This document shows positions 9,821 through 17,031 of a DNA stretch of 64,000 nucleotides, piece by piece. The DNA is from an uncultured Oscillospiraceae bacterium (GTDB lineage Bacteria > Bacillota > Clostridia > Oscillospirales > Acutalibacteraceae): positions 170,518 to 234,517 of the forward strand of contig CAOKRT010000001.1 of assembly GCA_948471205.1 (NCBI GenBank), written 5' to 3'. The first letter of the stretch is position 1, and the number at the start of each line of letters is the position of its first letter. Both the position numbers and the translations under genes were made by a program. A model generated the notes under the pieces. That model did not search any database. It was given only the letters and a program-made list of their open reading frames with translations, and was not told the origin of the DNA.

Positions 9821-9909
9821 TCATATTGAATTTCTGATTGGTTCGTCTTATATAGCTGCGGTAAGGCGTTATAAACAATTTGGCAGCGGAAAGGCAATGA
9901 AAAGTTAAA
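9821..9909 (+). promoter_or_regulatory. Candidate pseudoknot cis-regulatory RNA, copy C (upstream of MBL hydrolase)
   Basis: Third member of the motif also found before purO and purD. TGAAT at 9827-9831; hairpin CGTCTTA (9844-9850) with TAAGGCG (9862-9868); 11-nt loop TATAGCTGCGG (9851-9861). Loop GCTGC (9855-9859) pairs with GCAGC (9883-9887), which is followed by GGAAAGG and lies exactly 22 nt before the ATG at 9910. A weaker outer helix, ATTGGTT with AAACAAT (one G-A mismatch), may close the hairpin. Seen in sequence; function inferred. Confidence 0.6.
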
Positions 9910-10524
9910 ATGATTCATATTAAATCAGCCTGTTTGGGAGGACTTGGAAATAACTGTTATCTTTTAACAGATGAGGACAGCGGAAAATCCGCTCTGATAG
10001 ACTGTACAGATGCTTCGGCTGAAATGATGCAGTTAATAGGAAATGCTAAGCCCGAATATATTCTTTTGACCCACGGTCATTTTGATCATATAGGCGGCGT
10101 AAAAGAAATAAAGGATAAATTCGGGGCAAAAATTGTTATCAGTAAAGAAGATGCAGAAATGCTTTCTTCAGGCAAGCTCAGTCTTGCCGCTTTCTGCGGT
10201 ATGCACCAAATTCCTGCCGATGCGGATATTATTATCCGCGACGGTGATGTTATCAAACTCGGAAACACGGAAATTAAAGTGATGGAAACACCGGGACATA
10301 CAAAAGGCAGTGTATGCTTTATAGCAGAAAATGCCGTGTTTACAGGCGATACACTGTTTTTCTGTTCCTGCGGGAGAACAGATTTTCCGGGCGGTTCTTT
10401 TGAGGAAATAAAGAAAAGCCTGAACCGCCTTTCTTCGCTTAACGGAGATTACAGGATATTCCCGGGTCATGACCGGGCAACAACACTTGATTTTGAACGG
10501 CAGAACAATCCGTATATGGGTTAA
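9910..10524 (+). CDS. MBL-fold hydrolase, glyoxalase II-like
   Basis: Cytosolic metallo-beta-lactamase-fold enzyme of 204 residues. Metal ligands are in LTHGHFDHIGG (HxHxDH), METPGHTKGSVCF, FTGDTLFF and a C-terminal FPGHD. Length and motifs match the glyoxalase II / YcbL group of thioester or related hydrolases; the substrate cannot be read from sequence. It is not preceded by a conventional closely spaced Shine-Dalgarno: the nearest purine run, GGAAAGG, ends 15 nt before the ATG and belongs to the structured element shared with purO and purD, which hints at co-regulation with purine synthesis. Confidence 0.85.
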   Translation: MIHIKSACLGGLGNNCYLLTDEDSGKSALIDCTDASAEMMQLIGNAKPEYILLTHGHFDHIGGVKEIKDKFGAKIVISKEDAEMLSSGKLSLAAFCGMHQIPADADIIIRDGDVIKLGNTEIKVMETPGHTKGSVCFIAENAVFTGDTLFFCSCGRTDFPGGSFEEIKKSLNRLSSLNGDYRIFPGHDRATTLDFERQNNPYMG

Positions 10525-10527
10525 ATT

Positions 10528-11979
10528 ATGATAATCATTGTAAAAAATCATCCGTATCGCTATGATATGGAAAATATAAGCACAATATTTTTTCCTTATG
10601 AAAAAATAAAAATATTTGAAAATGACTGTGAAGAAACAGATGATGTTACGGTTATCACAGAAGTAAACGGCAATATTTTAACGGTTGCTGCAAATGTATA
10701 TGATAAGCATAAAACTCAAAGTGTGACTGCAGATGAAAATGCTGACAGAAAAAGCATGATGTCTGTTCTTCTGTATAATGTTCTTTCGGAAATTCTGGAA
10801 ATTACATATCCGTGGGGACTTTTATACGGAGTCAGACCCGCAAGAAGAATGCATGCACTGACCGATGCTTTTTCAGAAAACGGTGCAAAAAAAATATTTA
10901 AAGAAAAATATCTTGTAAATCATGCCAAAACAGAACTTACTGCGACGGTTATGCACAGTGAAAATAAGATTATTGCATTATCCGGGTGTAAAAGTTTTTC
11001 ACTTTACATATCCATTCCGTTTTGCCCTACAAGATGTTCTTACTGTTCTTTTGTTTCGCACAGCATTGAAAATACCGTTAAACTGGTTGAACCTTATGTT
11101 GACCTTCTGATAAAGGAAATTGAAGAAACAGGAATCTATGCAAAGCGTTTTGGTCTGCGGCTGGAAACCGTTTATTTCGGCGGCGGAACACCAACTACGC
11201 TTTCAGCAAAGCAGCTTAGCAGAATTTTTCTGGCAGTTCAAAAAAACTTTGATTTAAGTACAGTAAGAGAATATACGGTTGAAGCCGGCAGACCGGATAC
11301 GGTTACCGAAGAAAAGCTGTGTGCGCTGAAAAGTGCAGGCGTTACAAGAATAAGCATTAACCCGCAGACCTTTAATGATGATGTTTTGAAAACAATCGGC
11401 AGGCAGCACAGTGCAAAAGATACCGTTTCAGCCTTTGAGCTTGCAAGAAAATGCGGTTTTGATAATATTAATATGGATTTTATTGCAGGGCTTCCGGGTG
11501 AAGATGTTCCTTCATTTGAAAAAAGCATTGGTAAAGGAATAGAACTTTACGCAGAATCAATAACCGTTCATACACTTTCTTTGAAAAGCGGAGCGTATAT
11601 GGCAACAAAGGAAGCTGTGTTTGACAGTTCATCTAAAAAAATTGTAGCGTCCATGGTTGATTACAGCAATGAAATGCTCAGTCAAAACGGCTATTATCCA
11701 TATTATATGTACAGGCAGGGCAAATCGCTTGGGAATCTGGAAAATGTGGGCTGGTGCAGAGCAGGTTTTGAATGCCTTTATAATATATTTATGATGGATG
11801 AAACGCACACTGTTTTATCTGTAGGAGCAGGCGCAGTAATAAAACTTAAAAATCAGTATACCGGCAAAATTGAACGAATTTATAATTATAAATATCCGTA
11901 TGAGTATATAGACCGATTTGATGAAATTCTTAACAGAAAAAACAGTATAAACAGATTTTACAATGAATATAATTTATAG
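10528..11979 (+). CDS. hemZ: HemZ-type radical SAM protein (coproporphyrinogen dehydrogenase family)
   Basis: Radical SAM protein of 483 residues. The cluster-binding CxxxCxxC is in SIPFCPTRCSYCSF (about residues 160-173), followed by YFGGGTPTTLS and DFIAGLPGED, both typical of the HemN/HemW/HemZ group. An N-terminal extension of about 150 residues before the radical SAM core is characteristic of Firmicutes HemZ. The family is named for oxygen-independent coproporphyrinogen oxidation, but many anaerobes carrying HemZ do not make haem, so the reaction here is uncertain. It starts 3 bases after the MBL hydrolase stop. Confidence 0.85.
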   Translation: MIIIVKNHPYRYDMENISTIFFPYEKIKIFENDCEETDDVTVITEVNGNILTVAANVYDKHKTQSVTADENADRKSMMSVLLYNVLSEILEITYPWGLLYGVRPARRMHALTDAFSENGAKKIFKEKYLVNHAKTELTATVMHSENKIIALSGCKSFSLYISIPFCPTRCSYCSFVSHSIENTVKLVEPYVDLLIKEIEETGIYAKRFGLRLETVYFGGGTPTTLSAKQLSRIFLAVQKNFDLSTVREYTVEAGRPDTVTEEKLCALKSAGVTRISINPQTFNDDVLKTIGRQHSAKDTVSAFELARKCGFDNINMDFIAGLPGEDVPSFEKSIGKGIELYAESITVHTLSLKSGAYMATKEAVFDSSSKKIVASMVDYSNEMLSQNGYYPYYMYRQGKSLGNLENVGWCRAGFECLYNIFMMDETHTVLSVGAGAVIKLKNQYTGKIERIYNYKYPYEYIDRFDEILNRKNSINRFYNEYNL

Positions 11980-12016
11980 CAATGTAATTATAAAAATAAA
12001 TTAAATAATTACATTG
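11980..12016. repeat. Perfect 12-bp inverted repeat between hemZ and the next promoter
   Basis: Arms CAATGTAATTAT (11980-11991) and ATAATTACATTG (12005-12016), separated by 13 bases. It begins directly after the hemZ stop and ends 4 bases before the -35 element at 12021. No T-run follows, so it is a poor intrinsic terminator; a protein-binding operator is at least as likely. Confidence 0.6.
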
Positions 12017-12020
12017 TGTA

Positions 12021-12049
12021 TTGAAAATAAGAACGGTTTGTAATATAAT
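12021..12049 (+). promoter_or_regulatory. Predicted housekeeping (sigma-A) promoter
   Basis: TTGAAA (12021-12026), 17-bp spacer, TATAAT (12044-12049). It would drive the coiled-coil protein gene at 12107. Confidence 0.7.
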
Positions 12050-12106
12050 TATAGTAATTGATGGGAAAATATACTGTTTGTGTATATTTCAGAAGGGGTT
12101 TTAAGT

Positions 12107-12625
12107 ATGGGAAAATTTGATGATATATTTGCCGGAGCAAAAATATCAAATTTTGATGAATTGTTTTCTAAAACAAAAACGGTTGCCGAAAGTATAAATA
12201 AAAAAAGTTCGCAGGCATTTGATTTATCCCGAAAACGATTTGAATATCTTGATACAAAGGCAAAACTTTCTAAGTTTTATGAAAAGTACGGTAAGCTGCA
12301 GTTCGATGCATATTTGGGTGCGGAATTTGATGAAGGTGAGCTGGATACGCTTGTTTCCCAGATTTCGGTATACCGTGAAAAACTTATTCAGCTTAAAGCC
12401 GACCTTGATGAGGGCAGTGACAATACCGAATTGAAGCGGGAAGCAGAGGATCTTAAAAAAGAAGTAATTATTGCCTCTCAGGAAGCCAAAGAGGTTATAA
12501 AGAAGCAGATGGATGAAATGTACAAAAATGCAAAAAACGCCTTCAACAAAACATCCGGTAATGCTTCAAGAAAAGAAGCGGATGCTTTTACTTATGAAAC
12601 GGCAGAAGATACAGAAGAAAATTAA
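12107..12625 (+). CDS. Coiled-coil protein of unknown function
   Basis: 172 residues, no signal peptide or membrane segment. The N-terminus (MGKFDDIFAGAKISNFDELF) is followed by long charged helices rich in Lys, Glu, Asp and Ala, predicting an extended coiled coil through most of the protein. I do not recognise a named family. The ATG at 12107 was preferred to an upstream in-frame codon (12080) because AGAAGGGG (12091-12098) is well spaced from it. It stands alone, with its own promoter and a strong terminator behind it. Confidence 0.7.
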   Translation: MGKFDDIFAGAKISNFDELFSKTKTVAESINKKSSQAFDLSRKRFEYLDTKAKLSKFYEKYGKLQFDAYLGAEFDEGELDTLVSQISVYREKLIQLKADLDEGSDNTELKREAEDLKKEVIIASQEAKEVIKKQMDEMYKNAKNAFNKTSGNASRKEADAFTYETAEDTEEN

Positions 12626-12664
12626 TATGGATTTTTAAAAGGATTTGTAAAACAGGAATTTCAG

Positions 12665-12694
12665 GCAGTGCAAAATGTTTGCACTGCTTTTTTT
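12665..12694 (+). terminator. Intrinsic terminator
   Basis: Perfect 10-bp stem GCAGTGCAAA / TTTGCACTGC with a 3-nt loop, then seven T residues. It ends the coiled-coil transcript and sits immediately before the flippase start. Confidence 0.92.
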
Positions 12695-12705
12695 GTGGTG
12701 ATTTT

Positions 12706-14394
12706 TTGAATAATACAAAACAGAAATATATAAGCTCGGCAGTTCTGCTGCTTGTTTCCTCCATTCTGGTAAAAGCAATAAGCGCAGTTTATAAAATTCC
12801 GCTTACAGCATATATCGGTGCAACCGGCAGAGGATATTTTAATATTGCCTATAATCTTCATATGCCCATACATGCATTGATTATGGGCGCTTTTCCTATT
12901 GCATTATCACACCTTGTAAGCAAGTATAACGAAAAGGGCGACAGTGCAAAAATTTATTCTTTGAAAAAGGCTTCACGTATTCTTTTTTTTGCTGTCGGCA
13001 TCATAGGGCTTGCTTTTATGATTGTTTTTGCAAAACCGTATGCCGAAATTATTTCCGCATCCCCGAAAAGTATATATACGATTTATGCGTTTGCACCAAC
13101 CATTATTTTTTCCTCCATGGCAGCCTGCGGCAGATCGTTGTCAGAAGGCTATATGAATATGATACCTACTTCTGTCAGTCAGGTTATAGAGGCAGTGTTT
13201 AAGCTGATATTCGGTTTGCTGTTTGCCAGATATTCAATGAGCTTTCTTTATGAAATGTATTTAAACAGCGGTTCTGTTTTCGGCATTGTCTGCGAGTCGG
13301 AGGAAATTGCTCTGTCTGTAATTTATCCGTTTACATCTGCAGCGGCAATCGGCGGTGTAACGGTTGGTTCTTTTTTCAGTATGGTGTATGTTTCCATTTA
13401 TACTTCTGTAAAATATAATTCGCATATTCCGAACAGAAGATGCAGCACTTATGACAGCTTTAAGGAAATTCTGCTTTTTTCAGCGCCGATTATTGTTTCT
13501 ACTATTATACAGAGTGCTTCTATGTTTCTTGATAATTCTTCTGTTCAGTACTGCCTGTCGCAATGCAGTCTGGAAGGGCTGAAATCCGCATACAGCCAAT
13601 GTCTGCAGATAACAGCAACGCCGGATGAGGATATAGTTACCTATATATACGGCTTGTTTTCTTCGGCACAGGATTTTAAAAATCTGCTTCCCGGTTTAAC
13701 AATGGCGCTTGGTGTGGCGGCAGTGCCGGCATTATCAGCCGCATTTGAGTCCCATAACCGGGAAAGGCTTTCATCGCTTTCAAACAGCATATTCAAGTAT
13801 ACTTCCGTTATTGCTTTCGGCGGCGGATTTTATCTTTCGCTTACAGCAGGGCATATTCTGGACATTCTTTACGGCTCTTCGAATTCCGATATTTCATTGG
13901 GAAGCAGCAGGCTTGTGTATTATTTTGGATTTACAATGATTTTTTATTGTATGGCAAGTGTTGCGGTTTATGCGGTTCAGGCAATCGGATATGCAAAAAA
14001 AAGCATTCCGTCGTTTATTATATCTGCCGCTGTAAGAATCGGAATCAATTATCTGCTGGTTTCGGATTACAGATATAATTTATACGGCACTGTCATTTCG
14101 GGTGCAGTGGGATATTTGATTATTTCAATATCAAATTTGTATATATTCAAAAAATATTCCGATGTAAAATATAAATATTCAGATTTGCTTATCAAACCTC
14201 TTTTTTGTTCCGCAGCGGCATTTTTCGGTTCCAATGCTGTAATGAACAGTATATTCGGAGATAACGGTACAATGCTGAATTTTGTCGTATTAAGTGGGGT
14301 GTATTTCTTGTTGTTTACATTAATGTGCATTTTGTCAAAACTGATTACTTTTTCTGAAATCAAATTCATGCAAATAAATAAAAAATTGGCTTAA
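12706..14394 (+). CDS. Polysaccharide/lipid flippase, MATE-like (SpoVB/MurJ family)
   Basis: 562-residue integral membrane protein with about 14 hydrophobic segments, matching the MVF/polysaccharide export superfamily that includes SpoVB, Wzx and MurJ. The early segment (VKAISAVYKIPLTAYIGATG) and MGAFPIALSHLVSKYNEKGD are typical of SpoVB-type proteins, suggesting export of a lipid-linked precursor for spore cortex or cell wall. The start is taken as TTG at 12706, 5 bases after GGTG; an in-frame TTG at 12679 lies inside the terminator hairpin and is rejected. Exact substrate unknown. Confidence 0.8.
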   Translation: MNNTKQKYISSAVLLLVSSILVKAISAVYKIPLTAYIGATGRGYFNIAYNLHMPIHALIMGAFPIALSHLVSKYNEKGDSAKIYSLKKASRILFFAVGIIGLAFMIVFAKPYAEIISASPKSIYTIYAFAPTIIFSSMAACGRSLSEGYMNMIPTSVSQVIEAVFKLIFGLLFARYSMSFLYEMYLNSGSVFGIVCESEEIALSVIYPFTSAAAIGGVTVGSFFSMVYVSIYTSVKYNSHIPNRRCSTYDSFKEILLFSAPIIVSTIIQSASMFLDNSSVQYCLSQCSLEGLKSAYSQCLQITATPDEDIVTYIYGLFSSAQDFKNLLPGLTMALGVAAVPALSAAFESHNRERLSSLSNSIFKYTSVIAFGGGFYLSLTAGHILDILYGSSNSDISLGSSRLVYYFGFTMIFYCMASVAVYAVQAIGYAKKSIPSFIISAAVRIGINYLLVSDYRYNLYGTVISGAVGYLIISISNLYIFKKYSDVKYKYSDLLIKPLFCSAAAFFGSNAVMNSIFGDNGTMLNFVVLSGVYFLLFTLMCILSKLITFSEIKFMQINKKLA

Positions 14395-14398
14395 ATAC

Positions 14399-14427
14399 TT
14401 GAAATTTTATCCCTTATATAGTATGAT
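14399..14427 (+). promoter_or_regulatory. Predicted sigma-A promoter for the mazG operon
   Basis: TTGAAA (14399-14404), 17-bp spacer, TATGAT (14422-14427). Confidence 0.65.
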
Positions 14428-14469
14428 TGTTTACTGGTAAGAAAAGTTAATCTGTGAGGGGTGTTCACT

Positions 14470-15297
14470 GTGGCTGTTGAATTTGATTTTAAGGATTCAT
14501 ATGATATTCATGATTTAATTACACTTGTTTCAGTGCTCAGAGCACCCGGCGGATGCCCATGGGATATTAAGCAGACACATGAGTCAATAAAAAAGAATTT
14601 TATTGAAGAGACGTATGAGGTTATTGAAGCAATAAACAAACAGGATACCGAAGCTCTGAAAGAGGAGTTGGGAGATGTTTTGCTTCAGATTGCGCTTCAT
14701 TCTGAAATGGAGCGTGAAGCAGGCGTATTTGATTTCCATGATGTGGCAAACGATATATGCCAAAAGCTGATTATCCGCCATCCGCATGTTTTCGGAAACG
14801 TATCTGCCGAAGATGAAAAAGAAGCGCTTAACAGATGGGACGCAGTTAAACTTAAAACAAAGGGCATGAAACAGCAAAGCGAAGCTATGCTGAAAGTGCC
14901 GCGTGAATTTCCGGCGCTTATGCGGGCGCAGAAAATTCAGCAGAAAGCTGCAAAGGCAGGTTTTGACTGGGATTGTGCAGACGGCGCTTTTGAAAAATTA
15001 TTTGAAGAAATAAATGAATTGAAAACGGCTGTTGCCGAAAATAATAAAAAGGCAATAGCGGATGAATTGGGCGATGTTCTTTTTTCCTGTGTAAATATTT
15101 CACGCTTTTTTGATACGGACAGTGAAGAAGCGCTTACCGCTTCAACAGACAAATTCCTGGAAAGATATCTTATTGTTGAAAAGCTGGCGCAGGAAAAGAA
15201 TATTGATATGAAAACGGCTACAATAGAACAACTTGATGTTCTTTGGAATAAAGCAAAAATAATAATAGCCGATAAGGCTAAAATGGAGGAAATTTAA
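14470..15297 (+). CDS. mazG: Nucleoside triphosphate pyrophosphohydrolase MazG (YabN-like)
   Basis: House-cleaning enzyme that hydrolyses (d)NTPs to monophosphates. The 275 residues hold two MazG domains, each with an EExxE-type metal site: GGCPWDIKQTHES, EETYEVIEAI and ELGDVLLQ in the first; EEINELKTA and ELGDVLFS in the second. The GTG at 14470 is preferred over the GTG at 14461 because GAGGGG (14456-14461) is then 8 bases away. No N-terminal methylase domain is present, unlike B. subtilis YabN. First gene of a conserved mazG-hup-rqcP-yabP-yabQ-divIC block. Confidence 0.93.
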   Translation: MAVEFDFKDSYDIHDLITLVSVLRAPGGCPWDIKQTHESIKKNFIEETYEVIEAINKQDTEALKEELGDVLLQIALHSEMEREAGVFDFHDVANDICQKLIIRHPHVFGNVSAEDEKEALNRWDAVKLKTKGMKQQSEAMLKVPREFPALMRAQKIQQKAAKAGFDWDCADGAFEKLFEEINELKTAVAENNKKAIADELGDVLFSCVNISRFFDTDSEEALTASTDKFLERYLIVEKLAQEKNIDMKTATIEQLDVLWNKAKIIIADKAKMEEI

Positions 15298-15570
15298 ATG
15301 AATAAGACTGAACTCGTAGCAGCAGTTGCTACTAAAGCAGAACTCTCAAAGAAAGATGCAGATGCAGCAGTTAAGGCTGTTATTGATGCTGTAACAGAAG
15401 CTCTGAAGGACGGCGAAAAGGTTGCCCTTGTTGGTTTCGGTACATTTGAGGTTAAAACTCGCGCAGCTCGTACAGGCAAAAACCCTCGCACAGGAGAAAT
15501 GATCGATATTCCGGAATCAAAGGTTCCGTCATTCAAAGCAGGCTCAGCTCTTAAAGATGCTGTAAAATAA
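15298..15570 (+). CDS. hup: HU-family nucleoid DNA-binding protein
   Basis: 90-residue histone-like protein that bends and compacts DNA as a dimer. The beta-arm signature [20 protein letters not shown] with the intercalating proline region is intact. It begins directly after the mazG stop, with GGAGG inside the end of mazG. A strong terminator follows, so HU can be produced at a higher level than the sporulation genes downstream. Confidence 0.97.
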   Translation: MNKTELVAAVATKAELSKKDADAAVKAVIDAVTEALKDGEKVALVGFGTFEVKTRAARTGKNPRTGEMIDIPESKVPSFKAGSALKDAVK

Positions 15571-15582
15571 TGAAATAAAGTA

Positions 15583-15623
15583 AGCCGCTGAAAGGGAAAT
15601 CCTGCACAGCGGCTGATTTTTTT
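15583..15623 (+). terminator. Intrinsic terminator after hup
   Basis: 8-bp stem AGCCGCTG / CAGCGGCT followed by GA and seven T residues. It lies within the mazG-yab cluster, so it probably acts as a partial stop. Confidence 0.85.
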
Positions 15624-15632
15624 GGTGAATTT

Positions 15633-15872
15633 ATGAGACTTGATAAATATTTAAAAGTATCGCGTATAATCAAACGGCGTACAGTTGCCAATGAAGCTTG
15701 CGATGCAGGCAAAATTGAAGTAAACGGAAAGGTTCAGCGTGCATCGTATGATGTTAAACCGGGCGACAGAATCACTGTCAATATGGGCATGAATCCGCGT
15801 TCCTATGAAGTGATTGCAGTAAATGAGCATGCACTGAAAGAGGACGCTTCAAAAATGTATAAAATTTTATAA
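15633..15872 (+). CDS. rqcP: S4-domain RNA-binding protein RqcP (YabO/Hsp15-like)
   Basis: 79-residue S4-domain protein (MRLDKYLKVSRIIKRRTVAN ... KIEVNGK ... PGDRITV). In Bacillus the orthologue works with RqcH on obstructed 50S subunits in ribosome quality control, adding C-terminal alanine tails. The position in the yab cluster matches B. subtilis yabO. The ATG lies 9 bases after the upstream terminator T-run, so this gene may need readthrough or its own weak start. Confidence 0.9.
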   Translation: MRLDKYLKVSRIIKRRTVANEACDAGKIEVNGKVQRASYDVKPGDRITVNMGMNPRSYEVIAVNEHALKEDASKMYKIL

Positions 15873-15887
15873 ACATTAAATTACCAT

Positions 15888-15934
15888 CTGCATCATATAT
15901 TTTAAGTGAGAATATTTACTTATATATTTTGCAG
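15888..15934 (+). repeat. Long imperfect hairpin overlapping the yabP ribosome binding site
   Basis: Nested arms CTGCA (15888-15892), ATATAT (15895-15900) and TAAGT (15903-15907) pair with ACTTA (15918-15922), ATATAT (15922-15927, sharing its first A) and TGCAG (15930-15934). The last arm abuts the GGTGA that precedes the yabP start. Confidence 0.4.
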
Positions 15935-15945
15935 GTGATTTTTTT

Positions 15946-16218
15946 ATGGAAACAAAACTCAAAAAGGCACATAATCTTTATTTGGAGAACAGAAGCGGTC
16001 TTAAATTAACAGGGGTAACGGATGTGGATTCTTTTGATGAGGACACAGTAACAGCCTATACGGATTACGGCTGCTTAACAATTAACGGAAGTAATCTGCA
16101 TATGGAAGAACTTAATTTGGAATCGGGGCTTCTTGAAATAACAGGTGAGGTTGTTGCGCTTGTATACAGCAGTAAAACAGAAAAAGGCAAGGGCATCTTT
16201 AAAAGGATATTTCAGTGA
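15946..16218 (+). CDS. yabP: Sporulation protein YabP
   Basis: 90 residues, matching the YabP/YqfC family needed for spore formation (MNNRSGL-like ENRSGLKLTGVTDVDSFDE, TDYGCLTINGSNLHMEELNL). In B. subtilis yabP and yabQ are expressed in the mother cell and yabQ is needed for cortex. No membrane segment. It overlaps yabQ by GTGA at 16215-16218. I could not identify a convincing sporulation sigma promoter in the 73-nt gap before it. Confidence 0.92.
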   Translation: METKLKKAHNLYLENRSGLKLTGVTDVDSFDEDTVTAYTDYGCLTINGSNLHMEELNLESGLLEITGEVVALVYSSKTEKGKGIFKRIFQ

Positions 16219-16682
16219 ATAATATAATTGTTGTTTTTGTTTTTCTTGGACTTTTTATTGGTGCAATTTATGATGTTTTTCGATTTTTTCGCTTGATTTT
16301 TAAGAATAAAAAAGCAGTTTTTCTGCTGGATTTTCTTTTTTTCTTCATAATATCACCTATTATCTTCATTTTTCTTTTAAGCTATAACAACGGTCAGGTA
16401 AGGGTATATTACTTTACAGCCATTCTGTTTGGATTTCTGATTTATATCTTAACCCTGTACCGTATTACGGTGTACCTTTTTCGCCCCATTGCTTCCCTTT
16501 TCAGAAAAATTGTTAAAAAGATATTAAAAAGTTTAAAAAAGGGGTTGCAATGTATCCGGAAAGTGTATTATAATATGTTAAGGCATAGCCCTTTACGATT
16601 TAAAAGCAAGAAAAGTGCCGGGAAAAAGAAAAATTCAGGTGATATAAATGAAGAAGACTTTTCAGAATTTAATACACAATAA
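16215..16682 (+). CDS. yabQ: Spore cortex biosynthesis protein YabQ
   Basis: 155-residue membrane protein with three to four hydrophobic segments in the first ~95 residues and a Lys/Arg-rich C-terminal tail. The pattern VFLGLFIGAIYDVFRFFR is typical of YabQ, a mother-cell outer forespore membrane protein required for cortex. It starts at a GTG overlapping the yabP stop, and its 3-prime end overlaps divIC by 35 bases in another frame. Confidence 0.88.
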   Translation: MNNIIVVFVFLGLFIGAIYDVFRFFRLIFKNKKAVFLLDFLFFFIISPIIFIFLLSYNNGQVRVYYFTAILFGFLIYILTLYRITVYLFRPIASLFRKIVKKILKSLKKGLQCIRKVYYNMLRHSPLRFKSKKSAGKKKNSGDINEEDFSEFNTQ

Positions 16683-16956
16683 AAAAACAAAGTTTTTTTT
16701 GATTGCCGGGGCTATTATCGGAATATTTTTTTATTGCTGCAGTGTTATTATCGGTCAGGTTGCCGATATCAGCAGGCTTAATGCGCAAAAAGCGGAATAT
16801 GCACAGCAAATAGAAGTGCAAAAACGTGAAAATGAAGAACTGGATGCAATTCTTCAGTCAGATGATAAAGATGAATATATGGAGCAAAAAGCTCGTGAAA
16901 AGGGATATGTAAAATCAAATGAAATAGTATTTTACGATATTTCGGGAAGTAATTAA
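16648..16956 (+). CDS. divIC: Septum formation initiator (DivIC/FtsL-type)
   Basis: 102-residue bitopic protein: a short basic cytosolic start, one transmembrane segment (about 17-37), then an extracytoplasmic coiled coil (RLNAQKAEYAQQIEVQKREN) and a C-terminal DivIC-type end (AREKGYVKSNEIVFYD). It acts in the divisome with FtsL and DivIB. The position after yabQ matches the Bacillus/Clostridia order. AGGTGA lies upstream, inside yabQ. Confidence 0.9.
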   Translation: MKKTFQNLIHNKKTKFFLIAGAIIGIFFYCCSVIIGQVADISRLNAQKAEYAQQIEVQKRENEELDAILQSDDKDEYMEQKAREKGYVKSNEIVFYDISGSN

Positions 16957-16962
16957 TTATAA

Positions 16963-17002
16963 CCGGGAGCAGGGATTATTCCTTACTCTCGGCTGTTTTT
17001 TT
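16963..17002 (+). terminator. Intrinsic terminator after divIC
   Basis: Stem CCGGGAG / CTCTCGG (one G-T pair), extended inward, then a run of seven T residues. Confidence 0.85.
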
Positions 17003-17031
17003 ATAATATTTTGGAAATCAAGGAGAAATAA

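Noticed and set aside
12679..12708. N-terminal extension of the flippase from 12679
   Set aside because: The codons lie inside the terminator hairpin and T-run of the previous gene; TTG 12706 has a better placed GGTG.
16963..17031. Promoter for the fumarase alpha gene from TATAAT at the terminator tail
   Set aside because: A TATAAT-like string follows the T-run, but there is no acceptable -35 at the right distance.
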